From Acetobacterium wieringae (GTDB lineage Bacteria > Bacillota > Clostridia > Eubacteriales > Eubacteriaceae), in assembly GCF_001766835.1 (NCBI RefSeq), contig NZ_LKEU01000035.1, forward strand, positions 124,001 to 188,000: a DNA stretch of 64,000 nt, written 5' to 3'. The translations under genes and the position numbers were made by a program. Under the pieces are notes generated by a model that worked only from the letters and a program-made list of their open reading frames with translations, was not told the DNA's origin and did no database searches. Of this stretch, positions 54,459 to 62,668 are shown one piece after another. Positions within the stretch are counted from its first letter, which is position 1. Every line of letters starts with the position of its first letter.

Positions 54459-55160
54459 ATGATTAGAGGATTTTATGCAGCAAAAACGGGCCTGATCAGC
54501 CAGCAAAATACCTTAAATGTAATTGGAAATAACGTGGCTAATATTAATACCCTGGGCTTTAAACCTCAGGTGGTGGCTTTTGCATCGCTCTTATATGAAA
54601 ACATCAACGGTGGAGCCGGTGCTGACATCAGTACGGGACACGGTGCCAAAGTACAGAAAATCGGGATTGATTTTACCCAGGGGGAACTGGAACCCACCCG
54701 AAGAGAGATGGACTGTGCCATCCAAGGTGACGGCTTTTTCGGAATTCTTAATCGGGAAACAAATGTCGTTACCTATACCCGGGATGGCGTCTTTCACGCC
54801 AGCGTCGAAGGTGATCAAAAATATCTGGTGGATATCAGCGGTAACTATGTCTTGGGGAAAGACAACAACCGAATCAATATCACTGCTGGCTATGATAGTG
54901 AATTAATCGGTGTTTTTTCATTTCCTAATCGCTATGGTCTGGAATTGTTAGGTGCCAACCAATTTGCACCAACGGCCGATTCGGGCGCCGCTCAGTTAGA
55001 CAACGTCAGCATTATCAGAACCGGCTATATTGAATCGTCAGCGACCGATTCAGCTTCGGAAATGGTTAAAGTACTTCAGGCCAACAGTGCTTTTTCGTTC
55101 AATTCACGAATCATTCAATCCACGGATGACATGGAAAAGACGGTAAATCAACTTAGATAA
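54459..55160 (+). CDS. flgG: Flagellar rod protein FlgG/FlhP-like
   Basis: A 233-residue relative of the preceding protein, with RGFYAAKTGLISQQNTLNVIG and ANINTLGFK at the N-terminus and SASEMVKVLQANSAFSFNSRI at the C-terminus, as in distal rod proteins. The two rod genes probably make the proximal and distal rod segments. Their exact FlgF/FlgG naming is uncertain. Confidence 0.83.
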   Translation: MIRGFYAAKTGLISQQNTLNVIGNNVANINTLGFKPQVVAFASLLYENINGGAGADISTGHGAKVQKIGIDFTQGELEPTRREMDCAIQGDGFFGILNRETNVVTYTRDGVFHASVEGDQKYLVDISGNYVLGKDNNRINITAGYDSELIGVFSFPNRYGLELLGANQFAPTADSGAAQLDNVSIIRTGYIESSATDSASEMVKVLQANSAFSFNSRIIQSTDDMEKTVNQLR

Positions 55161-55204
55161 ATAAGATGAAATAAAGAAAAAGCGTAGGGAAAAGGGGATG
55201 GATT

Positions 55205-56644
55205 ATGTGTGAGGAGAATGCCAAAACAGAACATGCAGCCTTGATTGAAGTCAGTGTCAGTGATGATAAAAAACAGGCTTTTATCAAACTGGAGAAACAG
55301 GAAGAAGGCAACACCGTTTTTACCAGAGAAGAGTTACTGGCCGCTCTGGCTGAGAACCAGATTGTCCACGGGATTATCGAAAGTGCGGTGGAAAAGCTGG
55401 CCCAGCGACCGATCTACAAAATTCGGATCAAGGTCGCCGAAGCGACTGACCCGATTGATGGGAATGATGGGGTCGTCAAACTGCTGGTAAAAAAAGACGC
55501 TGATTATAAACCGGAATACAGCGAAGATGAAACCATTGATTATAAAAATCTTAATTATTTTCAGATGGTAAAAAAGGGGCAGGTTTTATGCGAGATTACC
55601 AAAGAAACTCCGGGAATTGACGGGATAGACCTTTATGGACAGGTGATTCCGGCCCACAAAGGCAGAAAGCCCCAGATACCAGCTGGCAAAAATACCAGCC
55701 TGACTGCCGATGAATCCAAACTGCTGGCAGACTGTGACGGTATTATCAAATTTATCAATACCATTAATATTGATGAGATGATGCACATTCGTAAGAATAT
55801 CGACTTTTCCACCGGCAACATTAATTTCCCTGGAGACGTGACCATTGATGGGGATGTCAGCAGCGGCTTTTCGGTGAAAGCCGGGGGTAATCTGATCATT
55901 AAAGGGGTCGTTGAAGATGCTAAAATCGAGGCTGCCGGGAATGTGGTCATTGCCAAGGGTATCTATGGTGGAAGCTCCGGAGATGTGATCGTCGGTCAGG
56001 ATCTCCGCTGCAATTACATCGAAAATGCTGTTTTGCACGTTGACGGTGATATTACCGTGGATTATATTATTGATGGCAAAATCACCTGTAATGGTAATAT
56101 TTATCTATCTGGCAGTAAAGAACTGGTGGTTGGTGGTGAAATACAATTGTTGGGTGAGCTGGTCGCCAGGGATATTGGAAATGATCGGGAATATCCCACG
56201 ATTATTCGGATTCTGGGAGAAAAAATCATTGATCAGGATGAAATCGACCGATTAAGCGCAAAGGCGGCAGAAGTCCGGCAGCAGCTGGCGGATAGCGGCG
56301 AAAAAGAAGCCCAGGTAACGGCGCTGTTGCTGGCTCAGGAAAAGAAGGACATGCTCAGTCGTAAACACGACAGCCCCGCCATGGAACAGATCGCCACTCT
56401 GAAAAAACAGATTGACCGACAGTTACTGAATCTGAAAAAAGAAATAGCTGAAATAGAAGATGCCATTATTTATGTCAAAAAAAGAGCCAGTGTCTCTTAT
56501 TACGGATCAGTTTCAGCAAAACGAAAACTCTACCGGGGCACCCGGATTTATTTTGGCGAAATGCCCTTTTCATTCGAATTCGACAGCCTGGATCACTGCA
56601 AAATATATTGGGACAACGATACGATTATAAACGGAATGCTGTAA
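55205..56644 (+). CDS. FapA-domain (DUF342) protein
   Basis: A 479-residue protein with a long right-handed beta-helix-like middle region (about 195-330) recognisable by repeated VTIDGDVSSG, NLIIKGVVEDA and DITVDYIIDGKI patterns, and a C-terminal coiled coil (about 345-425). It matches the DUF342/FapA class, known in Vibrio as a glucose-sensing pole protein, but function in Firmicutes is not established. It sits within the flagellar operon before cheC, so a role in motility or polarity is only inferred from location. Confidence 0.82.
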   Translation: MCEENAKTEHAALIEVSVSDDKKQAFIKLEKQEEGNTVFTREELLAALAENQIVHGIIESAVEKLAQRPIYKIRIKVAEATDPIDGNDGVVKLLVKKDADYKPEYSEDETIDYKNLNYFQMVKKGQVLCEITKETPGIDGIDLYGQVIPAHKGRKPQIPAGKNTSLTADESKLLADCDGIIKFINTINIDEMMHIRKNIDFSTGNINFPGDVTIDGDVSSGFSVKAGGNLIIKGVVEDAKIEAAGNVVIAKGIYGGSSGDVIVGQDLRCNYIENAVLHVDGDITVDYIIDGKITCNGNIYLSGSKELVVGGEIQLLGELVARDIGNDREYPTIIRILGEKIIDQDEIDRLSAKAAEVRQQLADSGEKEAQVTALLLAQEKKDMLSRKHDSPAMEQIATLKKQIDRQLLNLKKEIAEIEDAIIYVKKRASVSYYGSVSAKRKLYRGTRIYFGEMPFSFEFDSLDHCKIYWDNDTIINGML

Positions 56645-56681
56645 TAAAGAGAAAAATGATTGAGGAGAAAGAGGTATAAAT

Positions 56682-57299
56682 TTGTTCGAGAACTATGATG
56701 AACTGAATGAAATGCAAATTGATATGCTCCGGGAGATCGGTAATATCGGGGCTGGCAATGCGGCCACAGCGCTGGCCACAATCCTGGATGAAAAGGTGGA
56801 CATGAGTGTTCCCTCGGTTCGGATCACCGGTTTTGATGAGGCAGTTGCCAATCTGGGCGGGGCCGAAACCATGACAGTAGCGGTGCTGGTCAATTTCAGC
56901 GGCGACGCTCACGGGATGATTATGTTTTTACTTAACGTGGAAGATGCAAAAAGTATTATGGACATTCTGGTGGGTGAAGATGATGGCGAAGAAGGACTCA
57001 GCGAAATGAAGATTTCCGGCATCAAAGAAATTGGAAATATTCTGGCTTCATCCTATGTCAATGCCATTTCGGCCTTAACTGGGCTGACCATTGAGGTATC
57101 CGTTCCCTATGTGGCCATCGACATGGTCGGGGCTCTGATGAGTGTGCCGATTATTGAATTTGGTGCAATTGGTGACAAATTAATGTTTATTGAAGAAAAT
57201 TTCCTGGGCGAAACCAACGATTTAAAGAGCAACATGATTATGTTTGCCGAGATCAATACATTAAAAACGATTATGCAAAAACTAGGGCTGGAAATATGA
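56682..57299 (+). CDS. cheC: CheY-P phosphatase CheC
   Basis: A 205-residue CheC protein. Both phosphatase motifs are intact: DMLREIGN near residue 15 and SGIKEIGN near 112. CheC slowly removes phosphate from CheY-P and binds CheD, helping adaptation. The start is TTG with GAGGTA 10 nt before it. It overlaps cheD by 4 nt, so the partner proteins are translationally coupled. Confidence 0.94.
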   Translation: MFENYDELNEMQIDMLREIGNIGAGNAATALATILDEKVDMSVPSVRITGFDEAVANLGGAETMTVAVLVNFSGDAHGMIMFLLNVEDAKSIMDILVGEDDGEEGLSEMKISGIKEIGNILASSYVNAISALTGLTIEVSVPYVAIDMVGALMSVPIIEFGAIGDKLMFIEENFLGETNDLKSNMIMFAEINTLKTIMQKLGLEI

Positions 57300-57784
57300 G
57301 TCAGGCAATTGTAATTGGAATATCGGATTATAAATTAGCCAAAGGCCCGGAAGTATTGGTCACCTATGCTTTGGGTTCCTGTGTGGGCGTATGTTTGTAT
57401 GACAAAGTCACAAAGGTTGGCGGTTTATCGCATATTATGCTACCGGACAGTACTAATTTTTCAAATAAGGACATCAATCGCAAAAAATTTGCAGATACTG
57501 CCATTGTGGATCTGGTAGACGAGATGAAACGAGCCGGATGCGGCAATAACCGCATCGTTGCAAAAATTGCTGGTGGAGCCCAAATGTTTGAGGTTCAGCC
57601 TGGCAGCAAGCTGGGCGCCATCGGGGAGCGCAATATTCTTTGCGTCAAGCAGGTATTAAGCCAACTACGGATTCCCATTCTGGCCGAAGATACGGGACTA
57701 AATTTTGGACGAACCCAATATTTTGATCTGGCTACGGGAATTATGAAGATACAGTCTCTGAATCGCCGGATTGAGGAATTTTAA
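57296..57784 (+). CDS. cheD: Chemoreceptor glutamine deamidase CheD
   Basis: CheD deamidates glutamines of chemoreceptors and is regulated by binding CheC. The catalytic Cys29 is in ALGSCVGVCLYD and His46 in GGLSHIMLP. Length 162 aa is normal. It is the last gene before a 340-nt gap. Confidence 0.95.
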   Translation: MSQAIVIGISDYKLAKGPEVLVTYALGSCVGVCLYDKVTKVGGLSHIMLPDSTNFSNKDINRKKFADTAIVDLVDEMKRAGCGNNRIVAKIAGGAQMFEVQPGSKLGAIGERNILCVKQVLSQLRIPILAEDTGLNFGRTQYFDLATGIMKIQSLNRRIEEF

Positions 57785-57814
57785 AGCTAGTTCAGTTGAA
57801 TATAGTATTATTTC

Positions 57815-57839
57815 GTAGGGGCGATCCGAGATCGCCCGC
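57815..57839 (+). repeat. REP-like palindromic element (single copy)
   Basis: The unit starts GTAGGGGCGATC, has centre CGAG and ends GATCGCCCGC. GGGCGATC pairs with GATCGCCC. Related copies lie at 59690-59937. The rest of the 57785-58123 gap is AT-rich; a TATAAT at 58073-58078 may be the -10 for cheW, without a convincing -35. Confidence 0.75.
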
Positions 57840-58123
57840 ACACTACTTGAATAATTCGATTAGTTCAATTTTCAAGATCCTTTAATTGATTAATGTGGTT
57901 ATAATTAAGATAACTAATTATTTGTTGAACACGTTGTGCTCAGCATTTTTTTGAATATAAATTTACACATCATTCACAGTAAGTTTAAACGCTATTAATC
58001 AGGGTAAAAAGAGAACAAGAATTTTGTTAAAGAGATGAATAAATTAGGGTGTACCTTTTTCGGCGTTTCAAGTATAATGGTTACAATGAAAACTTTAAAA
58101 AATATTTGAAGAGGAGATTTATA

Positions 58124-58627
58124 ATGGCAGAAAATGTTGTAGATAATTACAATCTGGAAGAAGATACTCAGCACGGTAGATTTCTAACCTTTTCCTTAGA
58201 AGATGAAGTATTTGGCATTGAAATAAAATATGTAACTGAAATCATTGGAATGCAGTCGATTACCAAGGTTCCGGAGGTACCGACCTACATTAAAGGGATC
58301 ATCAATCTGCGGGGAAAAATTATTCCGGTGCTTGATGTCCGTCTGCAGTTTGGCAAAGAACCGGTGGACTATAATGACCGTACCTGTATTGTGGTTATTG
58401 ATATTGAAGCGGTTTCGGTGGGCCTGATTGTCGATAACGTGGAAGAGGTTCTGACCATTGACGATGAAGAAATTGCGCCACCGCCATCCAACAAAACCGG
58501 CTTTGAAAATCGCTTTATGAAAGGGATTGGTAAAGCTGGTGGCAAGGTTCAATTATTGCTGGATTGTGAACGCCTGCTGAAGAATGAAGAAATCGAAGTG
58601 ATTGAAGAATTGCTTGAAGAAAAATAA
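58124..58627 (+). CDS. cheW: Chemotaxis coupling protein CheW
   Basis: CheW links receptors to the CheA kinase. The 167-residue protein shows the family signature (FSLEDEVFGIEIKYVTEI, PTYIKGIINLRGKIIPVLDVR, and GLIVDNVEEVLTI). An open frame from 58049 extends upstream, but GAGGAG fits the ATG at 58124. CheA is not in this window, so the partner kinase is elsewhere. Confidence 0.94.
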   Translation: MAENVVDNYNLEEDTQHGRFLTFSLEDEVFGIEIKYVTEIIGMQSITKVPEVPTYIKGIINLRGKIIPVLDVRLQFGKEPVDYNDRTCIVVIDIEAVSVGLIVDNVEEVLTIDDEEIAPPPSNKTGFENRFMKGIGKAGGKVQLLLDCERLLKNEEIEVIEELLEEK

Positions 58628-58641
58628 GTGGAGGATCCGTG

Positions 58642-59673
58642 ATGAGACTTAAGCAAAGAATTAAGGTGCTGATCGTAGACGATTCCCTGGTCTTTCGTGA
58701 GTCTTTATCAAGGGAAATATCGAAAGATCCTGACATTGAAGTCGTTGGAACGGCAACTGACCCCTACATGGCCAGAGATTTGATCATTAAACTAAAGCCC
58801 GACGTCTTAACCCTGGACGTTGAAATGCCCAAAATGAATGGCATTGAATTCTTAAAAAAACTGATGCCGCAGTATCCCTTGCCAGTCATTGTCGTCAGCT
58901 CGGTTTCCAAAAACGTTCTCGATGCTTTAGACGCCGGAGCCGTGGAATTTGTCACCAAACCCAATGTCACCCGCCCCGGGGGGATGGCATCTTTTGTTAA
59001 TGAACTGATTATCAAAATAAAAATTGCCTCCACCGCCAAGGTTGGCAATCGCAAAAGCGACTATACACCAAGCCGAACGGTAACCAATCAGGGCATTGAT
59101 ACGATGAGTAAGATCATTGCCATTGGTGCCTCCACTGGCGGAACCGATGCGATCCATACGGTAATCTCCAGTTTGCCCCGGGATATGCCTCCGATTATCA
59201 TTGTCCAACATATGCCCCCGGTGTTTACTAAACTCTATGCCGAGCGTCTGAATAACACCTGCGAACTGGAAGTTAAAGAAGCCGAGGACGGCGATGCCTT
59301 AAGGCCCGGCCGGGTTCTGATTGCCCCCGGTAATTTCCAGATGCGTCTGGCCAAACGGGGTACCGGTTACATTGTTAAATGCACCCAGGAAGAAAAAGTC
59401 AGTGGACATTGTCCCTCGGTTGATGTTCTTTTCGATTCAGTGGCGGCTGTGGCCGGGAGACAGTCGGTGGGTGTTATTCTCACAGGTATGGGCCGGGACG
59501 GCGCAAATGGTCTCCTGAAGATGAAAAAAACCGGAGCCTACACCATCGGTCAGGACGAAAAATCTTCGGTAGTCTACGGTATGCCGATGGTGGCCTATAA
59601 CATCGGTGCTGTTGACAAACAATTGCCACTTGATCGCATTGCCGACGAAATTATCCGATTTTTGTCGAAATAA
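58642..59673 (+). CDS. cheB: Chemotaxis methylesterase/response regulator CheB
   Basis: A 343-residue CheB: N-terminal receiver domain (LIVDDS, phosphorylated Asp in LTLDVEMPKMNG near residue 56, Lys in FVTKPN) and a C-terminal methylesterase (catalytic Ser in GASTGGTDAI near 155, His in VQHMPPVFTK near 182, Asp in MGRDGANG near 275). It removes methyl groups from receptors. ATG at 58642 is chosen over GTG 58639 by ribosome site spacing. CheR, the methyltransferase, is not seen here. Confidence 0.95.
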   Translation: MRLKQRIKVLIVDDSLVFRESLSREISKDPDIEVVGTATDPYMARDLIIKLKPDVLTLDVEMPKMNGIEFLKKLMPQYPLPVIVVSSVSKNVLDALDAGAVEFVTKPNVTRPGGMASFVNELIIKIKIASTAKVGNRKSDYTPSRTVTNQGIDTMSKIIAIGASTGGTDAIHTVISSLPRDMPPIIIVQHMPPVFTKLYAERLNNTCELEVKEAEDGDALRPGRVLIAPGNFQMRLAKRGTGYIVKCTQEEKVSGHCPSVDVLFDSVAAVAGRQSVGVILTGMGRDGANGLLKMKKTGAYTIGQDEKSSVVYGMPMVAYNIGAVDKQLPLDRIADEIIRFLSK

Positions 59674-59689
59674 GGCCGATGCTGGTAAC

Positions 59690-59937
59690 GGGCGAACACG
59701 GTTCGCCCCTAGGAACTAAAAAATACCAACGCAATAATAAAAAACCAACGTAATGCATCATCCCGTAGGGGCGATCCGAGATCGCCCACAACGTCGATGT
59801 CAAATCGAATGTTAATCAAAAAATCATGCCGTTGCCCGGGCGGGTACTACCCGCCCCTACGAACCAAAACCACCAGTGCAATAATAAAAAACCAACGTAA
59901 CACTTCATCCCGTAGGGGCGATCCGAGATCGCCCGCC
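59690..59937. repeat. Cluster of four REP-like palindromes in two tandem units
   Basis: Four palindromes lie at 59690-59711 (inverted), 59765-59787 (direct), 59838-59860 (inverted) and 59912-59937 (direct). Each has GGGGCG...CGCCC arms; cores differ (AACACGGTT, ATCCGAGAT, GGTACTACC). An inverted element, a roughly 50-nt spacer (words GCAATAATAAAAAACC, ACGTAA, TCATCCC) and a direct element form one unit, repeated twice. The two spacers plus direct elements (59714-59787 and 59862-59934) are nearly identical. Same family as 57815-57839. Confidence 0.85.
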
Positions 59938-59953
59938 ATACCCCGCACCTAAT

Positions 59954-59996
59954 AATCCAGACACCAATACCTTACGAGGCTGTCTGGATTTTTTTC
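59954..59996 (+). terminator. Terminator after the cheB region
   Basis: AATCCAGACA (59954-59963) pairs with TGTCTGGATT (59981-59990) and is followed by TTTTTCTT. It isolates cheB transcription from flgM. Confidence 0.8.
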
Positions 59997-60030
59997 TTCA
60001 TCCCGCCATCATTATTTTTCTTTCTTTTGC

Positions 60031-60057
60031 TAAAGTTTTCTTTTATAATGACGATAA
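60031..60057 (+). promoter_or_regulatory. Sigma-28 (SigD/FliA) promoter of the flgM-flgN-flgK-flgL operon
   Basis: TAAAG (60031-60035) and GACGATAA (60050-60057) with exactly 15 bp between TAAA and the -10 octamer; consensus is TAAA-N15-GCCGATAA, so one mismatch. An embedded TATAAT-like stretch (TTATAATG at 60042-60049) is present as well, but has no paired -35. Confidence 0.78.
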
Positions 60058-60133
60058 GTATAACAAGCAGAAATATCACCAAAATTCAGACAAATTTTAA
60101 CAAAATAGATTATCCTATAAAGGAGGTAAAGTC

Positions 60134-60439
60134 ATGAAAATTTCACTCGGCAATAATCCCGCCGTTCAAGCCAAAATTGGCCAGGATACCGCCACTGAAT
60201 CAGCCCGTCGTGTTAATGCTGAAAACAAAAAAAATCCTATTGCTAAAACCGACAGCACCGACATTTCCAACAGTCGCAGTGCATCTTTTGAAGACAGTCG
60301 GGTTGCCACTGCTAAATCAGCCATTTTGTATGACGTCACCGTCAAAGATTCAGACCGTTTAGGCGAGCTTAAAGCTGCCGTTCAAAACGGTACCTATCAC
60401 GTAGCCACCAGTGATCTGGTCGATGCGATTTTAAAATAA
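60134..60439 (+). CDS. flgM: Anti-sigma-28 factor FlgM
   Basis: FlgM binds and inhibits sigma-28 until the hook is complete, when it is exported. The 101-residue protein has a disordered, polar N-terminal half and a C-terminal helix region (SARSASFEDSRVATAKSAI then VKDSDRLGELKAAVQNGTYHVATSDLVDAIL), matching FlgM. AAAGGAGGT is upstream. A sigma-28 promoter precedes it, giving the usual feedback loop. Confidence 0.9.
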   Translation: MKISLGNNPAVQAKIGQDTATESARRVNAENKKNPIAKTDSTDISNSRSASFEDSRVATAKSAILYDVTVKDSDRLGELKAAVQNGTYHVATSDLVDAILK

Positions 60440-60470
60440 GTTCCCGGCCCTTTGAAGCAGTCGGGAACTT
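60438..60470 (+). other. Hairpin between flgM and flgN without T-run
   Basis: AAGTTCCCG (60438-60446) and CGGGAACTT (60462-60470) form a 9-bp stem overlapping the flgM stop. No U-tract follows, so it is more likely a stability or processing element than a terminator. Confidence 0.5.
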
Positions 60471-60488
60471 GATTCGAGGAGGCTTAAT

Positions 60489-60986
60489 ATGCTTGAAACA
60501 ACAGAATATCAAGAAACACTCGATAGTTTTTATAACTATCTTTTCGGGGTTATTAAGCTTCATCGGGATACCATACCTAAACTCAAAGACGAATTGATGT
60601 TGATTCAGAGCAATAGCATCGATGAGCTAAATGATAACCTTAATCATCAGCAGATATTTTTGTATCAAATTAAAACATTTGATCAGGATGTTGCCACCTA
60701 CATGGAAAAACTGGGTGTCAGTGGTGAAAACATCTCAGAAGTGATTAAACAGCTGCCCGAAGAAGAACAAAAACGATTTAAAGAATTGCTGGCCGAATTT
60801 AAAGAAACAGCCAAAGAAATTAAGTTTTATAAAGATAAATGTCAGACCCTGCTCCAGACAAAACTGCATACCGTCAATAAAAGTATTGCTCAGTTTAAAG
60901 CAAAACAGGATAAAATGACGTATGGCGAAGATGGAAAAGAAGAGGGCAGTGTTAAACTTCCCAGCGCTTTTGAAAAGAGTGTTTAA
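60489..60986 (+). CDS. flgN: FlgN-like flagellar chaperone
   Basis: A 165-residue, largely helical protein positioned between flgM and flgK, where FlgN (YvyG) lies in Firmicutes; it would keep FlgK and FlgL ready for export. The sequence has helix-forming stretches (ETLDSFYNYLFGVIKLHRDT, FKELLAEFKETAKEIKFYKD) and no other domain. Assignment rests on position, size and helical nature. GAGGAGG precedes the ATG. Confidence 0.8.
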   Translation: MLETTEYQETLDSFYNYLFGVIKLHRDTIPKLKDELMLIQSNSIDELNDNLNHQQIFLYQIKTFDQDVATYMEKLGVSGENISEVIKQLPEEEQKRFKELLAEFKETAKEIKFYKDKCQTLLQTKLHTVNKSIAQFKAKQDKMTYGEDGKEEGSVKLPSAFEKSV

Positions 60987-61007
60987 AATAGATTAAGGAG
61001 AAATGAT

Positions 61008-62612
61008 ATGACCGCAACATTTGTATCATATAACATAGCCAGTCGGGCCATGGATACCAGCCAGGCTAGCATTAATATCGTGGGAAATAATATTTCCAAT
61101 GTTAATACCGAAGGATACACCCGCCAACGGGTCGATATTGTGTCGGTGACCACCAGTGGAAAGGTTGAAAAATATGCAACACCAGTGGTTTCAACCGGCC
61201 TTGGCTCCAAAGCCACCGGTACCACTCAGCTTCGTGACCCTTATATTGATGCCCGGTATCGCAATCAGAATTCCGAAAACAACCGCTATAAAACCATGGT
61301 TAAGGGTCTTAGCAACCTGGAAGATGTCTTTGATGAAGCTTCGGCCGAAGCCCTCCAGGGGGAATTGTCCAGCTATATCAACGACCTTCAAAGTTTGTCA
61401 CAAACGCCAACCAGCTCGGACATTGCCCAGGTGGTGAGGTCCGCTGCCGAAAAAGTCACCCAGATGCTTAACATGTATGCCAATCAATTGGATGAAATTC
61501 GTACTGAGCAAACCGAAAACCTGGAAGTTACTGTTAAGAGTGAATTTAATACCTATGTTAAAAATATTGCAGCGCTGAATGAACAGATTCAACGGGAAGA
61601 GATTTACGGCAATACGCCCAATGAACTGTATGATCAGCGCAATTTGTTGATTGATAAGCTTTCAGAGGTTTCTAACGTCAAAGTTAGCATGTCTCCCGCT
61701 GATCGGATTTCGGAGAACCTCTCCATTCCTCATTATCGCATCACCATTGAAAACCCCAGCGGTGGCGAACCAATTTTGATTGTCGATAATGATAAGTACG
61801 CAGAAATGAGTCTGGATGCCACCACCGATCCTCTTGATGTAAAACTTTTAATTACCGATACTGTTGGCAATTTAAGAGATGACGCCAATAGTCTCGTCAC
61901 CGACGGCAAGCTTGAAGGTTATTTAAGTATCATCAACGGCAAGGGCAGTTTTGCCAGCGCAATGGAGAATGATGCCAAGGGCATTTATTATTATAATGAA
62001 AAGATTGATATTTTTGCCAAACAGTTTGCTGATACGATGAATAAATTAAACAGTGAAATCTATGAATCGGATGGATCAGGTGGATATGTGCTCAATGATT
62101 ATAGCACCGATCCCAAGAATCTCTTTACCGACTCTTCCGGTACCTCAACGGCAAATTTGACTGCCCGAAACATACAGGTGTCAACGGCTTGGCTCAGTAA
62201 CCCATCTTATATTAATACCACCCGTAATCCGGCAATTGATCCGACTCCGACTGGATATGAAGCAACGCCGGCAGGTTCTGACAATGTGCTGCGAATGATT
62301 GAAAATATGAGCAGTAAAATTGATTTTAAGGACAGTGATGGTAATACCATTTTAAGCGGAACCTTTAATGAATACATGACCAGTGTGGTCAGTGAAGTGG
62401 GTACTGATGTGGAGTTATATACCAATTTTTCTAAAACTGCCACCAATGTGTTCCAGACCATTTCCGACGCCAGAGACTCAGTCTCTGGGGTTTCTCTCAA
62501 TGAAGAAGGAATCAACCTTTCAGCTTTCCAGAAGATTTACGGAGCAGCGGTGCGGTATTTTAACGTACTGGATGAAAATCTCGACACGATTATTAATCGG
62601 ATGGGTGTCTGA
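61008..62612 (+). CDS. flgK: Hook-filament junction protein FlgK (HAP1)
   Basis: A 534-residue hook-associated protein. The N-terminal ANS-type rod/hook helix (SYNIASRAMDTSQASINIVG, ISNVNTEGYTRQRV) and the C-terminal helix (SGVSLNEEGINLSAFQKIYG) are diagnostic. Forms the first junction ring after the hook. AAGGAG precedes the ATG. Confidence 0.95.
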   Translation: MTATFVSYNIASRAMDTSQASINIVGNNISNVNTEGYTRQRVDIVSVTTSGKVEKYATPVVSTGLGSKATGTTQLRDPYIDARYRNQNSENNRYKTMVKGLSNLEDVFDEASAEALQGELSSYINDLQSLSQTPTSSDIAQVVRSAAEKVTQMLNMYANQLDEIRTEQTENLEVTVKSEFNTYVKNIAALNEQIQREEIYGNTPNELYDQRNLLIDKLSEVSNVKVSMSPADRISENLSIPHYRITIENPSGGEPILIVDNDKYAEMSLDATTDPLDVKLLITDTVGNLRDDANSLVTDGKLEGYLSIINGKGSFASAMENDAKGIYYYNEKIDIFAKQFADTMNKLNSEIYESDGSGGYVLNDYSTDPKNLFTDSSGTSTANLTARNIQVSTAWLSNPSYINTTRNPAIDPTPTGYEATPAGSDNVLRMIENMSSKIDFKDSDGNTILSGTFNEYMTSVVSEVGTDVELYTNFSKTATNVFQTISDARDSVSGVSLNEEGINLSAFQKIYGAAVRYFNVLDENLDTIINRMGV

Positions 62613-62668
62613 TTACCGTAGAATGAGAACGGATATAAAACGATTATAACAGGAAGGGAAGTGAATTT

